NCBI GenBank assembly: GCA_037389465.1
Contig: JAZARR010000247.1
Coordinates: 434,001-498,000, forward strand
Source of the DNA: Baylisascaris procyonis
Taxonomy: Eukaryota > Nematoda > Chromadorea > Rhabditida > Ascarididae
Length of the DNA stretch: 64,000 nt
Direction: 5' to 3'
Shown one piece after another: positions 22,476 to 36,600 of this stretch. The notes below the pieces were generated by a model, which saw only the letters and a list, made by a program, of their open reading frames with translations, was not told the DNA's origin and ran no database searches. How positions within the stretch are numbered: position 1 is the stretch's first letter; each line of letters starts with the position of its first letter. Made by a program: the position numbers and the translations under genes.

Positions 22476-22482
22476 CTGCCAT
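22476..22482 (-). CDS. Probable first coding exon (ATGGCA-G) of the 22.5-kb gene
   Basis: ATG GCA G followed by GTGAGC, a strong donor, leaving in phase 1. It joins exon 20949-20843 in phase. It lies about 1.0 kb downstream of the RABGGTA stop in the same orientation. Very short, so support comes from the donor, the phase match and the plausible N-terminus. Confidence 0.45.
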
Positions 22483-22806
22483 TTCGCAAGGTTACAACTT
22501 TATCAAAATTACATCAAAGAAACTAAACATCATCACTTTATTCTCAGGTGTGAATAAGTTAAGGCTACAACTCTACCACAAGTACAGCAAACAATCACGG
22601 GAATTTGAATGTTTCTTAAAGCACCAACAACCGCATTATATGAAACGATAAGCAGTAATAAGCAGAAATAACGTAAAATAAAGTGAATAATAACATCACA
22701 AAAACAATTTATCAAAACTGAACGTTGCAATAACAACAAAGCAAACTTCTAGACTAGAAAAAAAAGTGAGAGGGAGAGAGTGAATGAAACCGATCCCCTC
22801 CCATTT

Positions 22807-22838
22807 ATCCAGGTACACAATAAAACGTGTACCTGGAT
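22807..22838. repeat. Perfect 12-bp hairpin
   Basis: ATCCAGGTACAC, loop AATAAAAC, GTGTACCTGGAT. It lies between the RABGGTA stop and the next minus-strand gene, so it could form in an untranslated or intergenic transcript region. Confidence 0.8.
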
Positions 22839-23337
22839 GTGCATAATAAATGCTTGAAGGTTATACGTGCGATGTCAAATTATAATGACCACCGAGTAAT
22901 TATACGCGGGAGGGGGGACTTTTTTATAATTCAGTCGCATAATCGTGGGAACAAAGAAGAATCCAAAGAATGAGGCACCCGCGCAATTGTCCAGGGATCT
23001 ATCAGTAGCATGTGCCTGACCAACCTACAGCGTCAACCAACCACACAAATTATTTGCGGAATACTGAAATGCGAACCAATTCTTGCTAATCATCAACACA
23101 CCGCCCCAAGTCCCACAATAAACAGTCATGAGTTCTCACGCTTATGGAGGCATCCATGCACCAAGCATCTAATCATCCTCCCCACCCCCAATCCCTCCTC
23201 CCTATCCCAGTCTTCTTCGTCGTTCGCTAGCTCGTCTAATGGCTATATTCGTCAACAATACCAAAAAACTCGATTTCACAAGTGTGAAACATTTGTATAC
23301 TATTCTACTCGTTAAAACTTTAGCAGCAAAAACAAAC

Positions 23338-23343
23338 TTTATT
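23338..23343 (-). promoter_or_regulatory. Candidate polyadenylation signal AATAAA for RABGGTA
   Basis: TTTATT on the plus strand is AATAAA on the minus strand, about 165 bases after the RABGGTA stop codon. Correctly placed for a short 3' UTR; no direct proof of use. Confidence 0.5.
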
Positions 23344-23506
23344 TCAATAAACCTCATGTCTGTTTCCTCAGGCCCTAGAAAATGTACAACCACAGGCGTT
23401 TTAATTCAAGGTTATGCAATAGTGCATCGCTGCAAACCCTGTCCAAGGTACAACCACTTCAAAAAATGATCCCATCCTCCAGCCACGTAAAGAAACTCAA
23501 CACTAA

Positions 23507-26500
23507 TCATAGCCAATGACGGACCATCGTGATCTGTGATCCTTTCTCCTCCACCATACGATGAAGCTTCAGCGATTGGTCGTCGTCCTCAGCAAGCGGA
23601 GTTTCGCAATATATGAAACGCTTCAGTGAAGGAGTCTCCAATGTGGCCAACACATCCTCCACCCTGCACAATGCAGTACACGCCACCGATAGATATTCCA
23701 GCCTGGGAAGACGGCACAAATCTGCTATGCTGAAATTAATAAGGTATTATATAGATACACTACCTCAGATTGGGCTAATATAACAACATAAGACGCATAA
23801 GTGCATATCAGTGACGACTGTACAAGGAGCATATTTCTAGTCACTCCCATCAGAACGGTGGAATTATATAGCATAGCGAATAATACAAACGTATAGGAAA
23901 TATTTAACCTACTGGAAGAGGACAACGAAAAGCTTTCGTGAAAAATTCAAATGGACGGCTAACTTGCTTGACATAAAACACGAAAATGGTTGCTTTAATT
24001 ATTTTTACAATGGAAATCGCCAGAGTGTAAAGCAACAAACAACACGAAAGAACGAACAGGCACCCATTATGGGATAGGACTGTCCCTTCGGGTGTCGAAG
24101 GGAAGGTAACGCATAACTGCGGGCACTCTCCTCTCCATAATATCCCTCCTCCCTCCTTATCTCAGGTGCGCGACTGCAATATACCTTGCCAATTTTCTCA
24201 TACCCTTTCAAAATCCAGAAAACTTATTTAAACGCACATCGGAACATCAAGTCGCAGATCGACATTCTTAGCTGGCAGCAGCAGTCAATAACGGCAGATC
24301 GTCATTACTCTACAAAAGCAGCACCAGAAATGGGGGGAGGGGAGGGGGGAGGGAGGGAACGGAATGTGAAAATGGGGAAGGCAGAAAAGCAAAGAACAGG
24401 AGATCCAAACTATTCTCAAAATCAAGTGTGGAAGTCGTCTATAGACTTTACTAGCGTTATCTGAACGCAAATAATAAACTGTATTCTTCGCTTCTCACAC
24501 ATCTGCCAATCCAACTTTGCTCTTTGTATCAAACCTTATGAAGCATCATACAGCGCTGAATAGCATTTCGCTCCATAGAACACAAAATTGAGGAAATAAA
24601 GCTTCATATATTCAATCAAATTTAACAAAGACAAACCTCTGAACAGGATTCGAGTCGACAGTGAGATAAGTGAGACGAGGAAAAATGCTGAATTCACATA
24701 AACTCGTGAACGCATTTTCCGAAGCGTCGAATACGGTTATGAAGGCAGCTAATGGCTCCAAATGTTTTAAACTGAAACAACATTTGATCCATTGCATTAC
24801 CGAAATATTTCTTCCAAGTAGACAATACAGTTTTTAGCATTTTCCCCTCATTAAATTTTATCCACCCACATTTGATTATGGTACTTCCGAACAAACATAC
24901 CTAAGCCTTTGATATACGAAGTTCTCAGCAGACGACTTTCGATATCAAAAAGGGAAATAAACGCCACAAAAAATTATTTCTATCACCAGAGGAAGAAATG
25001 CTAACCTTCGAAATCCGAGATTTCTTACTCTCAACTGGGCGCCCTTGTTTCCTGAATGAATGATTTTGTCGATAAGCCTTTCGCCCTTTTCGTCGACACT
25101 TCGCAGAAGAGCATTTAGGCATTGCTGCGCCATCATATCTCGGTACATCTCACGTCTCTGAGGGTCCAATTCATCCGCTAGTCGTTTCAGGTTCGCTAAT
25201 ATTTTCTCATGATGTTGAATAGGATCCACTTCCATTAGGCAACGTGTTAACGTGAACAACGGCCACTAAAATTCACCGAGATACTCCCGCAGAAGCCATT
25301 CTATCTGATAACAACATCAAAGACGTATTAAGGCTGTGGCCTATGTACAGACCTGCACAGCGATACTACATGCCTTAGTCACCGTTGCAGGTAAACGACA
25401 GCGCTATTATCTTACCCACGGTTTTGACAAACAAATGCAGGTAAATGATGACTCATTTTCGGTCAAATGCTAAATACTCTCAAAACACACTACATCGATT
25501 CACATTTAAATCATCCATAGATAAAACGTACCTGTATTTTCATAATGCGTAAGTATACTTGTCGTTTCTCCATAATCGCTCATGTTGCTAATGAACAGAT
25601 ATATTGACGACAGAGCCCTCATTCTGCCAATATGCCTCACCTCCTGTTCCATATGCCTCCCCCCCCCCCCTCAAACGATGAAAACAGCGGAGAGGAGTTG
25701 AAGTGAGCTCGCCCACACGATATTATCATAAAACGTAGAATAGAATGAAAGATGGATGCCCCTACATTCGAACTCCCTCCCCTCCACCCCAACCCCCCGT
25801 TAACTTCAAAATTGCATGCACCTAACAGTATTTATTGTAACATAATTAAGAAACATCTCAGTTTATAAAGCAATTCTTTGAATGCTTCAATTCTTCAAAA
25901 ATCGAAAAATTTTGCTAACGGCAAATTTCTTAGCGTTTTTTTGCCCGCTGACATCGACAATGGATTTCATTATCAATGAAACCGCTAAAAAAACCCTCTT
26001 CACTATATGTTAAAAGCAGCTAAGTCTAATTCTTCTTTTTCACCTAGCCTCCTGCCCCTCCCCCCTACCTCTTCCTCATCTCGTAAACCGTCTTGTTGGG
26101 TACGAGGCGAAGGTTTTCGGAGAATCTCATTCCTCCCCTTCCTTGACAACAGTCCTAAGATTTCAGCGCTGTTGGAATCACTGCTTTCACGAAATAAACT
26201 GCTTAAAAAAGCAAAGGTTAAGAAAGTGAGACCTTATTGAGACGATCAGTTTTTTCTTTCGATATTTCTTCAATTAGGCCGTTGCAATTTTCGATAACAG
26301 TGCTCAACGCATCGCTTCTCGCTTTTGACAGTTGACGCCTATCGATGCCATATGCAGCATAAATAGCCTTCATATCCATATATCCTTCTTCAGGTTCCAC
26401 TTCGCCGAGAATTAGACCTGCCGGAGATTTCAGCATTGCAGTGCCCAATATGTTTGATGAATTAATGTAGAATACTCGAGCGTATGTTGCCTTCTTATAT

Positions 26501-29500
26501 ATCGAAATCTGCAAAATTTGCTTGAAAAGTTTTAATTCCACAAGCCGGAAACTGAATATCAATTTGAACCATTCAATCAAAGCTCGTCAAATTCAAAAAA
26601 TTTTCAACTACACAATCATAAAATTTGGGTGTTAGTAGAAATCAATATCCATAATGGTGATAAGGAATTCTTTTTATAGTAATTACGCATTGCTAGAAGA
26701 AATAAATAGTATTAAATGCCATCACAAGTAGTATTTGCTACTAGGTAATGGTGATGAACAGTACGCGGGTGGTATTCTGTGATGCAATTCACAATGCCAG
26801 CTGCAACAGTAGCAAATAACACATCAATAACTATGAATGGTGCTCCATTCAGATGGAACAGATAAGGAAACCTGATCATTGGGCATTCCTGATTTCCTTT
26901 GGCAAATTCTAAAACTCGGGTGGTTACGAATGGTGATGTTACTCGTCATGCTTGCTTAAAGAAGGAGAAAAGATGATGTGGTTTCCAGTAATAAAGAACT
27001 GAACGAATAAACAAACGAATGAAGGAATGAACTAACGGGACTCCAAAGGATGCTTTTTTGGATATCAGGCGGAAACGAGACGATATTGTTGACCTCTTCA
27101 ACGCCTACCGGATCGCTGAGCACAAGGACCGCCGAACAACGCGACTCATCAAAGATGAGACTCATTACCGTTGTAGTCTTCGAATGTTCGCTACCTGAAT
27201 GGCAATTATGCAAAATATTATATACATACGTGAACGTTAAGCTAACGGCACAGAATCAAAGCCTCGGCAAGACAGAGGAGGCAGATTTCGAAAAAAGAAG
27301 CAAATAACATGTCGAAGGAAAACTCCTTGCAAACTATAGGGTGCAACTTTAGAAAGGCTTTAGAAAATTTTCATCCTAAGAAATCTAGCGAAGGTGCACA
27401 ATTACTTACAGATTTCGGCTACCCATCAAAGCCGAAAGAGAAAATATCCGGCAGGCCTAATTTGCAATCCTCTCCCTCTCTTTCCGGATTACAGATCCTA
27501 TCCCCCCTTCCCCCTAAAAACGGTGCAGAATCTCATAAGGTTCATTAGAACATTATTATTTGTTGCATCAAAACGAGATCATCGAAGAACTTTCCTCTTC
27601 TTAACATAGATTACATAGATTCCGCCTTCACTTTACCCTAGGCAAGAACTCCATAAAATCTCCCCTTCCCCGCCACAATGCCATGCAAAAGTGCCTACTC
27701 TCTCGACTGCAACTCAATCCTTCAAAAATCATTAAATGTACAAAGACAAGTAGTGGGGAACGCACAACTACGCAACAATATAACTGTCGTGGATAACAGT
27801 AAAAAATAAAGCGGCTAAATGTGCGATAAATTAACGTACTGTAAGGATCCATCGCCATTAGCCATTCCGTGTATATCCATGCACTCTGATCCTCGGGATC
27901 AGTGAAGAATGCATTTGCCAGCTTCTGCAACATTACAGTACGAAAGATAATTGAATTCCCATAGCTGAAATATTCCCAAAAGAACAATTAAAATCGTGGA
28001 CCATAGGGAAAGAAAGCTGCCTCTGGGCTGCTAAATGTCAACTAGACTGACTTAAATCTGGCAGTGTAAACCGCGTTGAAATGTTCACTAATACCGCCGA
28101 CACAAGAAACTGCCACTCCCACCACTTCAAAAAGTGGAAAGCTAATTCATTCTGCTTGCTCACAGTGTTGACGTTTTCCCTTGGATCGGAAAGTTGTCCG
28201 CGAAATGCATCAAAGACGATAGGGATAGAATCACATACCTCATAATTGGCACCAGAGAAAGTGTTGGAGCACTCTTATACAGCCATAGAGATGGAACCGG
28301 CAACCTATGAGCGAAGATGACGTCACAAGATATAAAGAAATGCGCACGCCATGATTTCATAATAGAATAACTATTGCAGTGGACTTACTGCAGAACACCG
28401 CATCTCCCCTCTCTCCTTCGATCACTGCTCAGACCGCCATCACAAATATGATAGTGAGGGTCGTTCTCACACCACATTATCAAATAAGAATTTACGTATT
28501 AGTTCAGACGATTTTGAATACCTTCAATTCTCGAGCAATCGTTTCCTCATCCAAGAAAACACTTCCTAAGGAGTCGTAAGCACGTGACAGCAGAGATGAT
28601 CGATAGTGCCATGCCGAATAGTTACTGAAGTTGGCGTTGATCATTCGATCGGAAAACCTGAACAAAGACTGCTTCACGTTGCAAGCAAAACAGATCCGCT
28701 GAGATAAAGGATGAATAACTTCAACTAAAATACTGACCGCATTTAGCTGGTGTATATGCGCATAAATGATACGGCAACCATCAACGAAAAGTCGAAGATA
28801 TTTCATCCACACAGTGATACTAAACTTTCGCGGACACGCCATAAAACATTACTTCTTACATACCTCCTCTCATAATCACTAAAGAAGACATTTCTTTCAT
28901 ACAAAAAAGAAACCGGCGATCGTCTATCCGTGGAAATAAGAATGCGTCCTGCAAATGTAGCGCATTCTTTACATCCTTGACGAAAATAAGTCGAATTCAT
29001 CGGTCTCAAACTACGCTGAGGTGAGTGATAGCCACAGCTTCCAGAGTTACGTTCTGGAAATCAAACTTGAAGCTGTCCCTATCCTGATGCGATCTTAATC
29101 GGAACACTTTAGCAGCTTACAGCCTGTTTACGCTTCTGTAGTCCCAAAAAAGTGTCGATGTCCTCGGCTCTGAACATACGTGGCCGGTAGATGAACAGAT
29201 TGCTTTGATTCCCCTACAACGATTCCAAAGCAGGTTCGCCCAACTAATGAGGTTTTTCGAACATATTGTAGCTGAAACAAAGCTACGAGTTGGTTTCTTC
29301 CTATACAATGTTAGTGTCACACCCTTAGCAACACGGTTCGCATTTTCTTCGGCCTATCATACAGCCAAAATTTGCTTAAATAGTGTTAAGCTTGTTTTAT
29401 CCTCCCTCTCTTCTCCACCCCCCCCCCAAAGAAACTCAAATTTATCCAATTCTTCGATCTAACATTTAATTCAACTGTCAAAATGGGAAAAGACCTACTC

Positions 29501-31858
29501 CAATTCTTGTTGCTGAGTTTGGTTGGCGAGTTTAGCAACGAATCGCCGATAATCCCAACAATGAAAATTACGTCCATCCATCTGAAGTGCCTTCTCGGTC
29601 ATCCTCAACTCCCGATCGATATTACGCTTAGCCATTAAACTTAGAGCCCAACCACGATGGAACCACGCACCATAAGACTTCGGGTTTTCCTATAACGACT
29701 CATAGAAATAAAAAAAAGTTCAAGATAAATTCATATTGGAAAACATTATTAACACATTTTTTACTGTCAACTCTAACAGAATAATTAAACTGAAGCATAG
29801 CAGTCTGTTGATTTCACTAATAAAGACGCTATTGCATAACGATGCAAATGAGTAAAGGTCTTCTGTTGCAGTCAATATCAGCGTTTTTTTTTTAGTGAAA
29901 TTTCGAATCATCAAAAAATAATTGAATGTTCCGTTACAGTTTAAGTGAATATCGGATCCGTGGTACCGATCTTGATCACTACTCGTTCATATTCAAGATT
30001 TTTTCTTCAAGCATATGAAGCCATGTCGCCATAAAAGTTCACGAGAAACAAATCAAAAAAGGAGAAACAGCAATTAACCAATAATCGCACGAATGACATT
30101 AATCAACGAATTTATTAATACAAATTTATGCAAAAATCTAAGAGGAGAGTTTAATTACAGTTTACATTTATTTTTTCGTTTCCTCTTCCTTCACTATGTA
30201 CTTTCACTTTCTTCCAATTGCGAGTTCATAAAACCACGCAACGAAGTTTGCTTATAGGAGAGAAGCGTCTGCTTCAAAGCCATTACAAATCAGCTTTCAT
30301 GACAGAATTGGGAGGAGGTCATATAAATAGCTTATTAAGAAGATAACATCCTTAGCATTTTTGAAATGAAAAAAACCTTCAAATTTCCGATGGAAAGTTC
30401 ACCAAGGTTTGAAAAACATCCTTTCTGATCGGTATCCAAGGAATGGAAAGGTAAAGCAGGAAATGGAAGGAAACATGGGAAATTATGAACGCAATAATCC
30501 CACTCTCTCTACTTCCCTTACTCTTATTCGACACGACGATATGCACCCACATTTTCGAAGAACTCATCATTAAGAAAATTCATCCACCCATTAGCTCCCA
30601 TTTGTTGTGATGGAATATACCGCATTCTCCAAGAGTGATACTTCTACGGTGGTTAAACACCACACCTTAATTATTTTTGAATATATTCCCCCCCCCCCCG
30701 TTTTACCTACTATAGTCTACTACTCGCAGAGGAATATTTCATATCATGTCAGAAGAAAGAACGAGCAACCTACTATGATACATTGTTCAGTAAGCTCGAA
30801 TTCTGCCGAAATAAGCATCTCGTTTCGTTTCATAACGGCCTCTTCGTTTTCTTCTCCGATGCTCTGAAAGGTATGATGCAATCTTTATTAGCAAATAAGT
30901 GCAATAAATGAAACATGCGCATATAAAAGCAGCCTTTTGGCTATTTGAAACTTTTCGAGGGGATCACATAAAAATTTTGTTTTTACGTTTATTTTAATTA
31001 ATGTTTTGTCTGGGCTTCTCCCCTCGCTTTTGTTGGGTCTCCCCTCCATGTTACCGAAAAATATTTGATGGTGCCCAATTCAGGGAAATGTCAGCGGTTG
31101 TCACGAAGAGGACTTTATTGGAGACATCTTAAAATTGAAGAAAGGGTTAAGCTCAATGGGGAAGACGAGGAGGTAATAATAATAAAGGTTTCAATTAAAT
31201 CTGCTAGCTGATACCAGTAATAGTAGTCCCAGGTGAACGAGGGCATCAATAAACGAAACAGATTTTTAAAATAACCTTGGTGATAAGATTCTCGATGGTC
31301 GCACGACGGATATTCCAAAACGTGTAGGCGTCAGGATTTTTGGCGAGAAGCGAGGCCGTTAACTGGAGCATTTCTTCGTCCAGTTCACCTGAATCTCTTA
31401 CAACACTTCACCACTAAATAAAACATCATTTTCACCGATGGTATTGCCTATAGCGATAACTGAGATGAATAAATGCAATAAAGTTTCAATTCTGATCAGT
31501 GTGCACGACGACACACAAATAAACGCGCAGGGACTTCTGAAGAGTTCAATGAGAAACTCCCTTCCCAGGAAATATTCAAAGGAAATAGATGTTCCCTTCG
31601 AAATGAAATAATGCACATTACATAGGTACATAACCTGGATGTCTATTTATCTGTATTATTGTAGTCGAAATAAACATACATACATGTATATACATCGGCG
31701 AGCTACCCAAAACGTATGTCAGCAAAGGGGTTACCTTTGGCTCTCTTGTAGGAAACGCGATCCCTTATTGTACAATAGGTGCGTAACTTCGCCGCCTCCA
31801 ACTTCTTTCTCGCCGCCCGTTCCTCCTCAGTTGTCGGCACCTTCTTTACAAAATGCAT
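23507..31858 (-). CDS. RABGGTA: Rab geranylgeranyltransferase alpha subunit (11 exons)
   Basis: With the beta subunit and a Rab escort protein, this cytosolic enzyme adds geranylgeranyl groups to C-terminal Cys of Rab GTPases. Exons (complement): 31858-31735, 31388-31276, 30863-30774, 29689-29499, 28657-28522, 27924-27840, 27194-27037, 26508-26233, 25265-25006, 24771-24637, 23729-23507. All phases agree: 596 residues against 567 in human. N-terminus MHFVKKVPTTEEE. PFTA-type repeats: NPDAYTFWNIRR (59-70), NPKSYGAWFHRGW, GRNFHCWDYRRFVA, NFSNYSAWHYRS, DPEDQSAWIYTEWL; the sixth region has DPQRREMYRDM. A divergent C2/Ig-like insert covers about 247-365 (VLVLSDPVGVEE). Leucine-rich repeats fill 465-596 (FPRLTYLTVDSNPVQ, LPRLEYLSVACTALC). 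The donor after exon 8 (GTCTCA) is weak. The join of exons 7 and 8 within the insert is the least certain, and a small in-phase exon could be missing. Confidence 0.94.
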
Positions 31859-31875
31859 ACTGCTGCCTAAAGTAT

Positions 31876-31892
31876 TAGCTGTAGACAGCCGT
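31876..31892 (-). promoter_or_regulatory. Candidate trans-splice acceptor upstream of RABGGTA
   Basis: On the minus strand, GGCTGTCTACAG precedes the start codon by about 20 bases (acceptor AG at 31880-31879). A second AG (ACTTTAG) is closer to the ATG. This spacing is typical of nematode spliced-leader addition sites. Inference from position only. Confidence 0.4.
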
Positions 31893-32978
31893 AAATAACA
31901 CATGACCGAAACGAAAAGAACTTATTTCTTTGAGCCAACAATTTGCCGGCTTAAACCTATTCCAGGTGTGAGGGGAGGCAACAGTTGGTTCTTAACCGAC
32001 GCCGGATCTGATCAAGACAGTATTTCAACTATTACGATCATATAAATCTCATACTTACATGACAAGAATATTTAAATACCATTCTAGCATGCTATCACCA
32101 AACAAATAAGCGTGGGGAATTAAAAACGATGGGAAATGCCTCAAGTTAGGTCATTGCATAACGATTTATCAAAACGGTCTGGTTGGCACCAAACCTCAGA
32201 ATCATCAAATAGCCAATGTTAACTTAGCATAATTGTACATGAACAATACATACGTCTTTGTTGAATGCAAATTCCGGATTCAAGAAAATGAAAAAAACCG
32301 GAAGCTACGAGCTCGTAACAAATTACGTCAACCGGAGTAATAAAACCTGAATCAACAACAATAATAAGATAACGAATAAAATTTTACAAGCATAATAATA
32401 ACACCTATAATTCATGCAACTGCAAATCCATTCACTAAACCGAATGGTTTCATAAATGACTAGCACATAATAAAAGGTACATTCTGGTGTTCACAAAATT
32501 TAACTGATTCGACCGCGCAAGCAAATCTATGAAATCTGGTTTCTTTCTTTCCTTTTTGCGATATAGCTGGAATGATACTGCGATATAGCTGGTACAATAT
32601 GCACACAAACTATCGAACACTTTTAAACAGTTAACTGACTCCCCCCCCCCCCCCCCAAAAAAAAAATAGTGAAGGTGGTGATTTTATGGTTTACATTATA
32701 TTAATTCATTTCGTAATTTCAGCATAAACTGTTGCCCAGTTGAAGCGAGGGAGAGGGAGAGGGGAGGGAAAGGGGTACTCGACGAGGGTGTTAACGTGGG
32801 AAGGATGTGCAAGATAACGTCACTGATTATATGTTAAAAAAAGGATTTCTACGCCTTTTCATTTTATTTTTTTATTCCTCCTCTTTAAAACGTTTATCTT
32901 CCAAGGACAAATTTAATTGACGAACGAGGTAGAGGAAGGCGGGCAAAACTGAGATACCCATGTGCAACGCTTTCTAAA

Positions 32979-32981
<3 letters not shown>

Positions 32982-33047
<66 letters not shown>
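32982..33047. repeat. (TA)n microsatellite
   Basis: About 33 TA units. It lies in gene-poor sequence upstream of RABGGTA. Confidence 0.95.
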
Positions 33048-33050
<3 letters not shown>

Positions 33051-33558
33051 TTTTAAACACTCGACTTTTTACTTGATACAAACAGCAAATAAAAAAAATA
33101 AAGTTTGCGTCAAAGCATCTCGGCCATAAACCTTCACTACGACGTATGCTAACGTCCGCAGTCCATTCCAAATTGACACAGAAACGATGACTAATATTCG
33201 ACAAGAGTCACTATGCTACATTTTGCATACGATGATTTTAAAAATGAATTCCACTTAGTCTTTAGACGGCGCAAATGTCCGCCGTTACCTGTTAGTTAGC
33301 TACCTATCACCTGCGAAGAATTCTTTAGCAGGTGAATATTCGTTTTCCCACAGCCTCTTTCAAAGTGACAAGTTGGTGTATGACGAAATGGTATGAGGAA
33401 ATAGAAGTGAAGTAATGTTCACTCATAAATATAAACATTTGCAACGGTATATTGAGAACAATTAAGTGGAAGAATAAACACAGCACGAAACTCTATCTCA
33501 TATCTAATAAGTAAAAAAAAGGCTAACTCTAGAAAACGGTTAAGATGACGCAGAAATG

Positions 33559-33668
33559 GGGCACCCTTGCAGACAACGATGAAACGCTGATTGCGAGGCG
33601 CGAACAGAGTTGAACACGTTCCCTAAATTGCGTACGCACCATTACCATACTTTGCACTCTGCAAATAT
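33559..33668. mobile_element. Diverged half-copy of the 37.3/40.1-kb inverted-repeat element
   Basis: Resembles one arm of the elements at 37,298 and 40,131: GATTGCGAGGCGCGAACAGAG and TTGCGTACGCACCATTACCA, followed by TTTGCACTCTGCAAA. The opposite arm is absent. Confidence 0.6.
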
Positions 33669-33699
33669 TTAATACACTCTTCATATTATAAACATTTAT

Positions 33700-36600
33700 G
33701 CGCGCAATACAAAAGATGGCCAAAATGGTCAATTAAGCCCAAATGAATTTTGTCAATAAATTCACGTTAATTGGCCAATCTAGATAGACGGCATAACGCA
33801 AACATTATACCTAACTGGCCATAAACAAAGCTAAACAGCCACTGAATTTGTAGTGTTATAGAATACATTTTAATTGACGTTTAAAGTGTGAAACAAATTA
33901 ATTAAACGATTATTAAATAAGCAGAAAAATTCTCTAATAGAAGCATCTATACGAACATAAAAGTACTGGCACATCTGCAAGATTGATGTATAACTTCTAA
34001 TTTTATCTATCAAATTTTCAATTCACACAATTGCTATAAAAGGAAAAACATACAGCCTCTTGCAAATACAAATATATAAATAAAAGAGAGAACTCGAATT
34101 CCTGAAACTTCGTTTGCTGCTGAAACCAATGGAAAGTGCTATCCTTCGACTCTATAGAATTATAAGGAAACATGCTCTCTACCTAGACTAAATTACCACA
34201 AATATAGGTAAACTTTCAAAATTTGGATTATAAGTGATACCGATAAAAAGTGAATCTTATAAAAGTTTAGAGTGATTTATTGCCTAACAAAACCTTGCAA
34301 AAAAAACCTTTTTGTCCCCACAATTCATGAAACATTTCGATTGGTTTTTTTCCTGTCATAACAAATGGAAGAAGGCACTCATCAAGTTGGGTGTTTTTTG
34401 TTACTTAAAACGCCCACTGAGAGATACGATTTTGAACAGCTAATATTCATCTTCCTTGCATTCTAGAAAACAATTCAATGATTTACATATTCCATAATCG
34501 GCAAAACGAATACTAATTATACTCGATCATACTTCAGTTAACCTTACTGAATACTCCCTCCAACGATATATTAAAAAAAGCATATGAAAGGAAATAAGCA
34601 AGTAAAGTTGAATAATGAATCACTTTTGAAATCTTGCAAACAGTACAAATGCAATTATTATAGGTAAGGCATATATATATATGCCCATAAACAAATTTGC
34701 AATTATTTGAGAAAAAAAAAAGAGATTAATTTGTGAGAAAATATTTAAAGCATATTTATCACTATTATAATAATCGAAATGAGCACATACTATAACAATT
34801 AAAATTGTGATAACACAATGAGAGCAATTATATCATTGAATTATTCAAAACATTTTCAAATATAGTCACAAATGAATTAAAAAAACAAAATAAAAGAATA
34901 AAAAACAAGCCAAATTGCACATCAAGGCACCAACATTTTAGACGATCTTTATAGAATCGCAATGTTCAAGGTACAATCACACAAAATTGCAAAAAAAAAA
35001 AAAAAACATTATTTAAGAGCAGCCCTTTCTATTAGAAAAAAACTTCTTACTTCAATTCTACCTCTAATATTTTATATTAGTAAATTTAATTATTAGCAAT
35101 ATTTTTACAATGAGGCATTTACGCAAATATATATATGCCTTTTGTAATTAACATTAACAATAAAATTAAACGGTTAGCGTTGCCCGATGTGATGCGAAAT
35201 ATACGAAATACCCGCACGAATTGCTTACAGTGATGAGAGCGTGAGTTAACAGCAAGCATCTTCCGATATGTTCCACCTTATTCGGGATGCTCATATTAGA
35301 TGTTCGTTGTCGTAGCCCATTTTACACATGGAGTACGCCTGGAATAATGGGAACTATTGCAAGAAAATCCTCTAAACTATGAACACCTCCTCGTTACATT
35401 TTATAATGGATTAAAAAAAGAGTCAGTGTTCGTACTAATGATTTGCAATTATCTTATAATAATAACCAGCGCATAAATCGTGGTTATAGAGTTGGAAGAA
35501 GGATTGGTGTTTCTTTTTTTTTCTTGGTGGGATTAGCGAGGACAATGCCATAAGCAATTCCACCACGGATAGGGTGGAGGGGTGAGGGGGAAGGGGTAGA
35601 ATAGGAACGATTTTGCTACAAGAACAGCTCTATTACATTTGAAGCAAGCCACTATTTGTATTTCTTTCACTATTATAAACCCCTGTGAGCCGAAATGTTC
35701 GATAACGTTAGGAATCGCCGAATTTTTCTTATATATTTTACATCCATTAAGGTTATGAATGTGGTAACTCCCAGGATTAAATGTGGGGAGATAACTATTC
35801 CATTTAGAGAAAAAACTTTCTTTTGCTTTCTAAAAAAATGAAGGCTGCTCTTGTTGCAAATAAAGCGTGCAAAAAAAAAAAACACCGGAATATTCAGATT
35901 TACAAGCAATAACCAATGGTGTTTTCGGCCATCACTGAGAGCATTCTAAGGCTCGCTTGTCATAGAAGTTTGTTTCCAAGGATGGATATGCTCCAATTCA
36001 GGGGCTTGTGAAAATTGTCGATTTAAGTTCCTCTCTCGATCGCTGGAAAAAACTTTTTATGTTTACTCAATTTCTTTTTTTCACTGCATAAAAATGCAAC
36101 TTACTAATTTTTTGAATTTGATAAATTCCTATGCAAATTTATTTCATCTAATTTTTCACCCCTTCTCAACACTCAACTATATTTACATAAAATGGCCTCT
36201 ATTAAAGAATATATCGATTTGTCACCATCGAAGCATTTTTAGCTTCTTTAATTCTTTTTAGTCCCTTTTAGACCCAATAAATGCGTCCTTTCTTATCATC
36301 AATTCTCATAACAACAAATAACTACTTGATAAAGTATAGTGATTATTGCTTACTTTAAAACAGTATGTCTTGAAGATGCATATTACGACTACATCTAAAA
36401 ACTATTGGGGGAGTGCATTTTCTTTCTGATAGCGTAAGATCAAGATCAATCTAGACATATAAATAATCTCCTATTCGAAGCGAACCATTGCAATGAGCAA
36501 TCATAGGCCTTCTCTTTGAGTGCATTATTAAAGAAGGATGATTTAAAAAATATCACCCAAGTGAAAAAAAAAAACAAAATAAATAAAATAAAAGCTCCAC

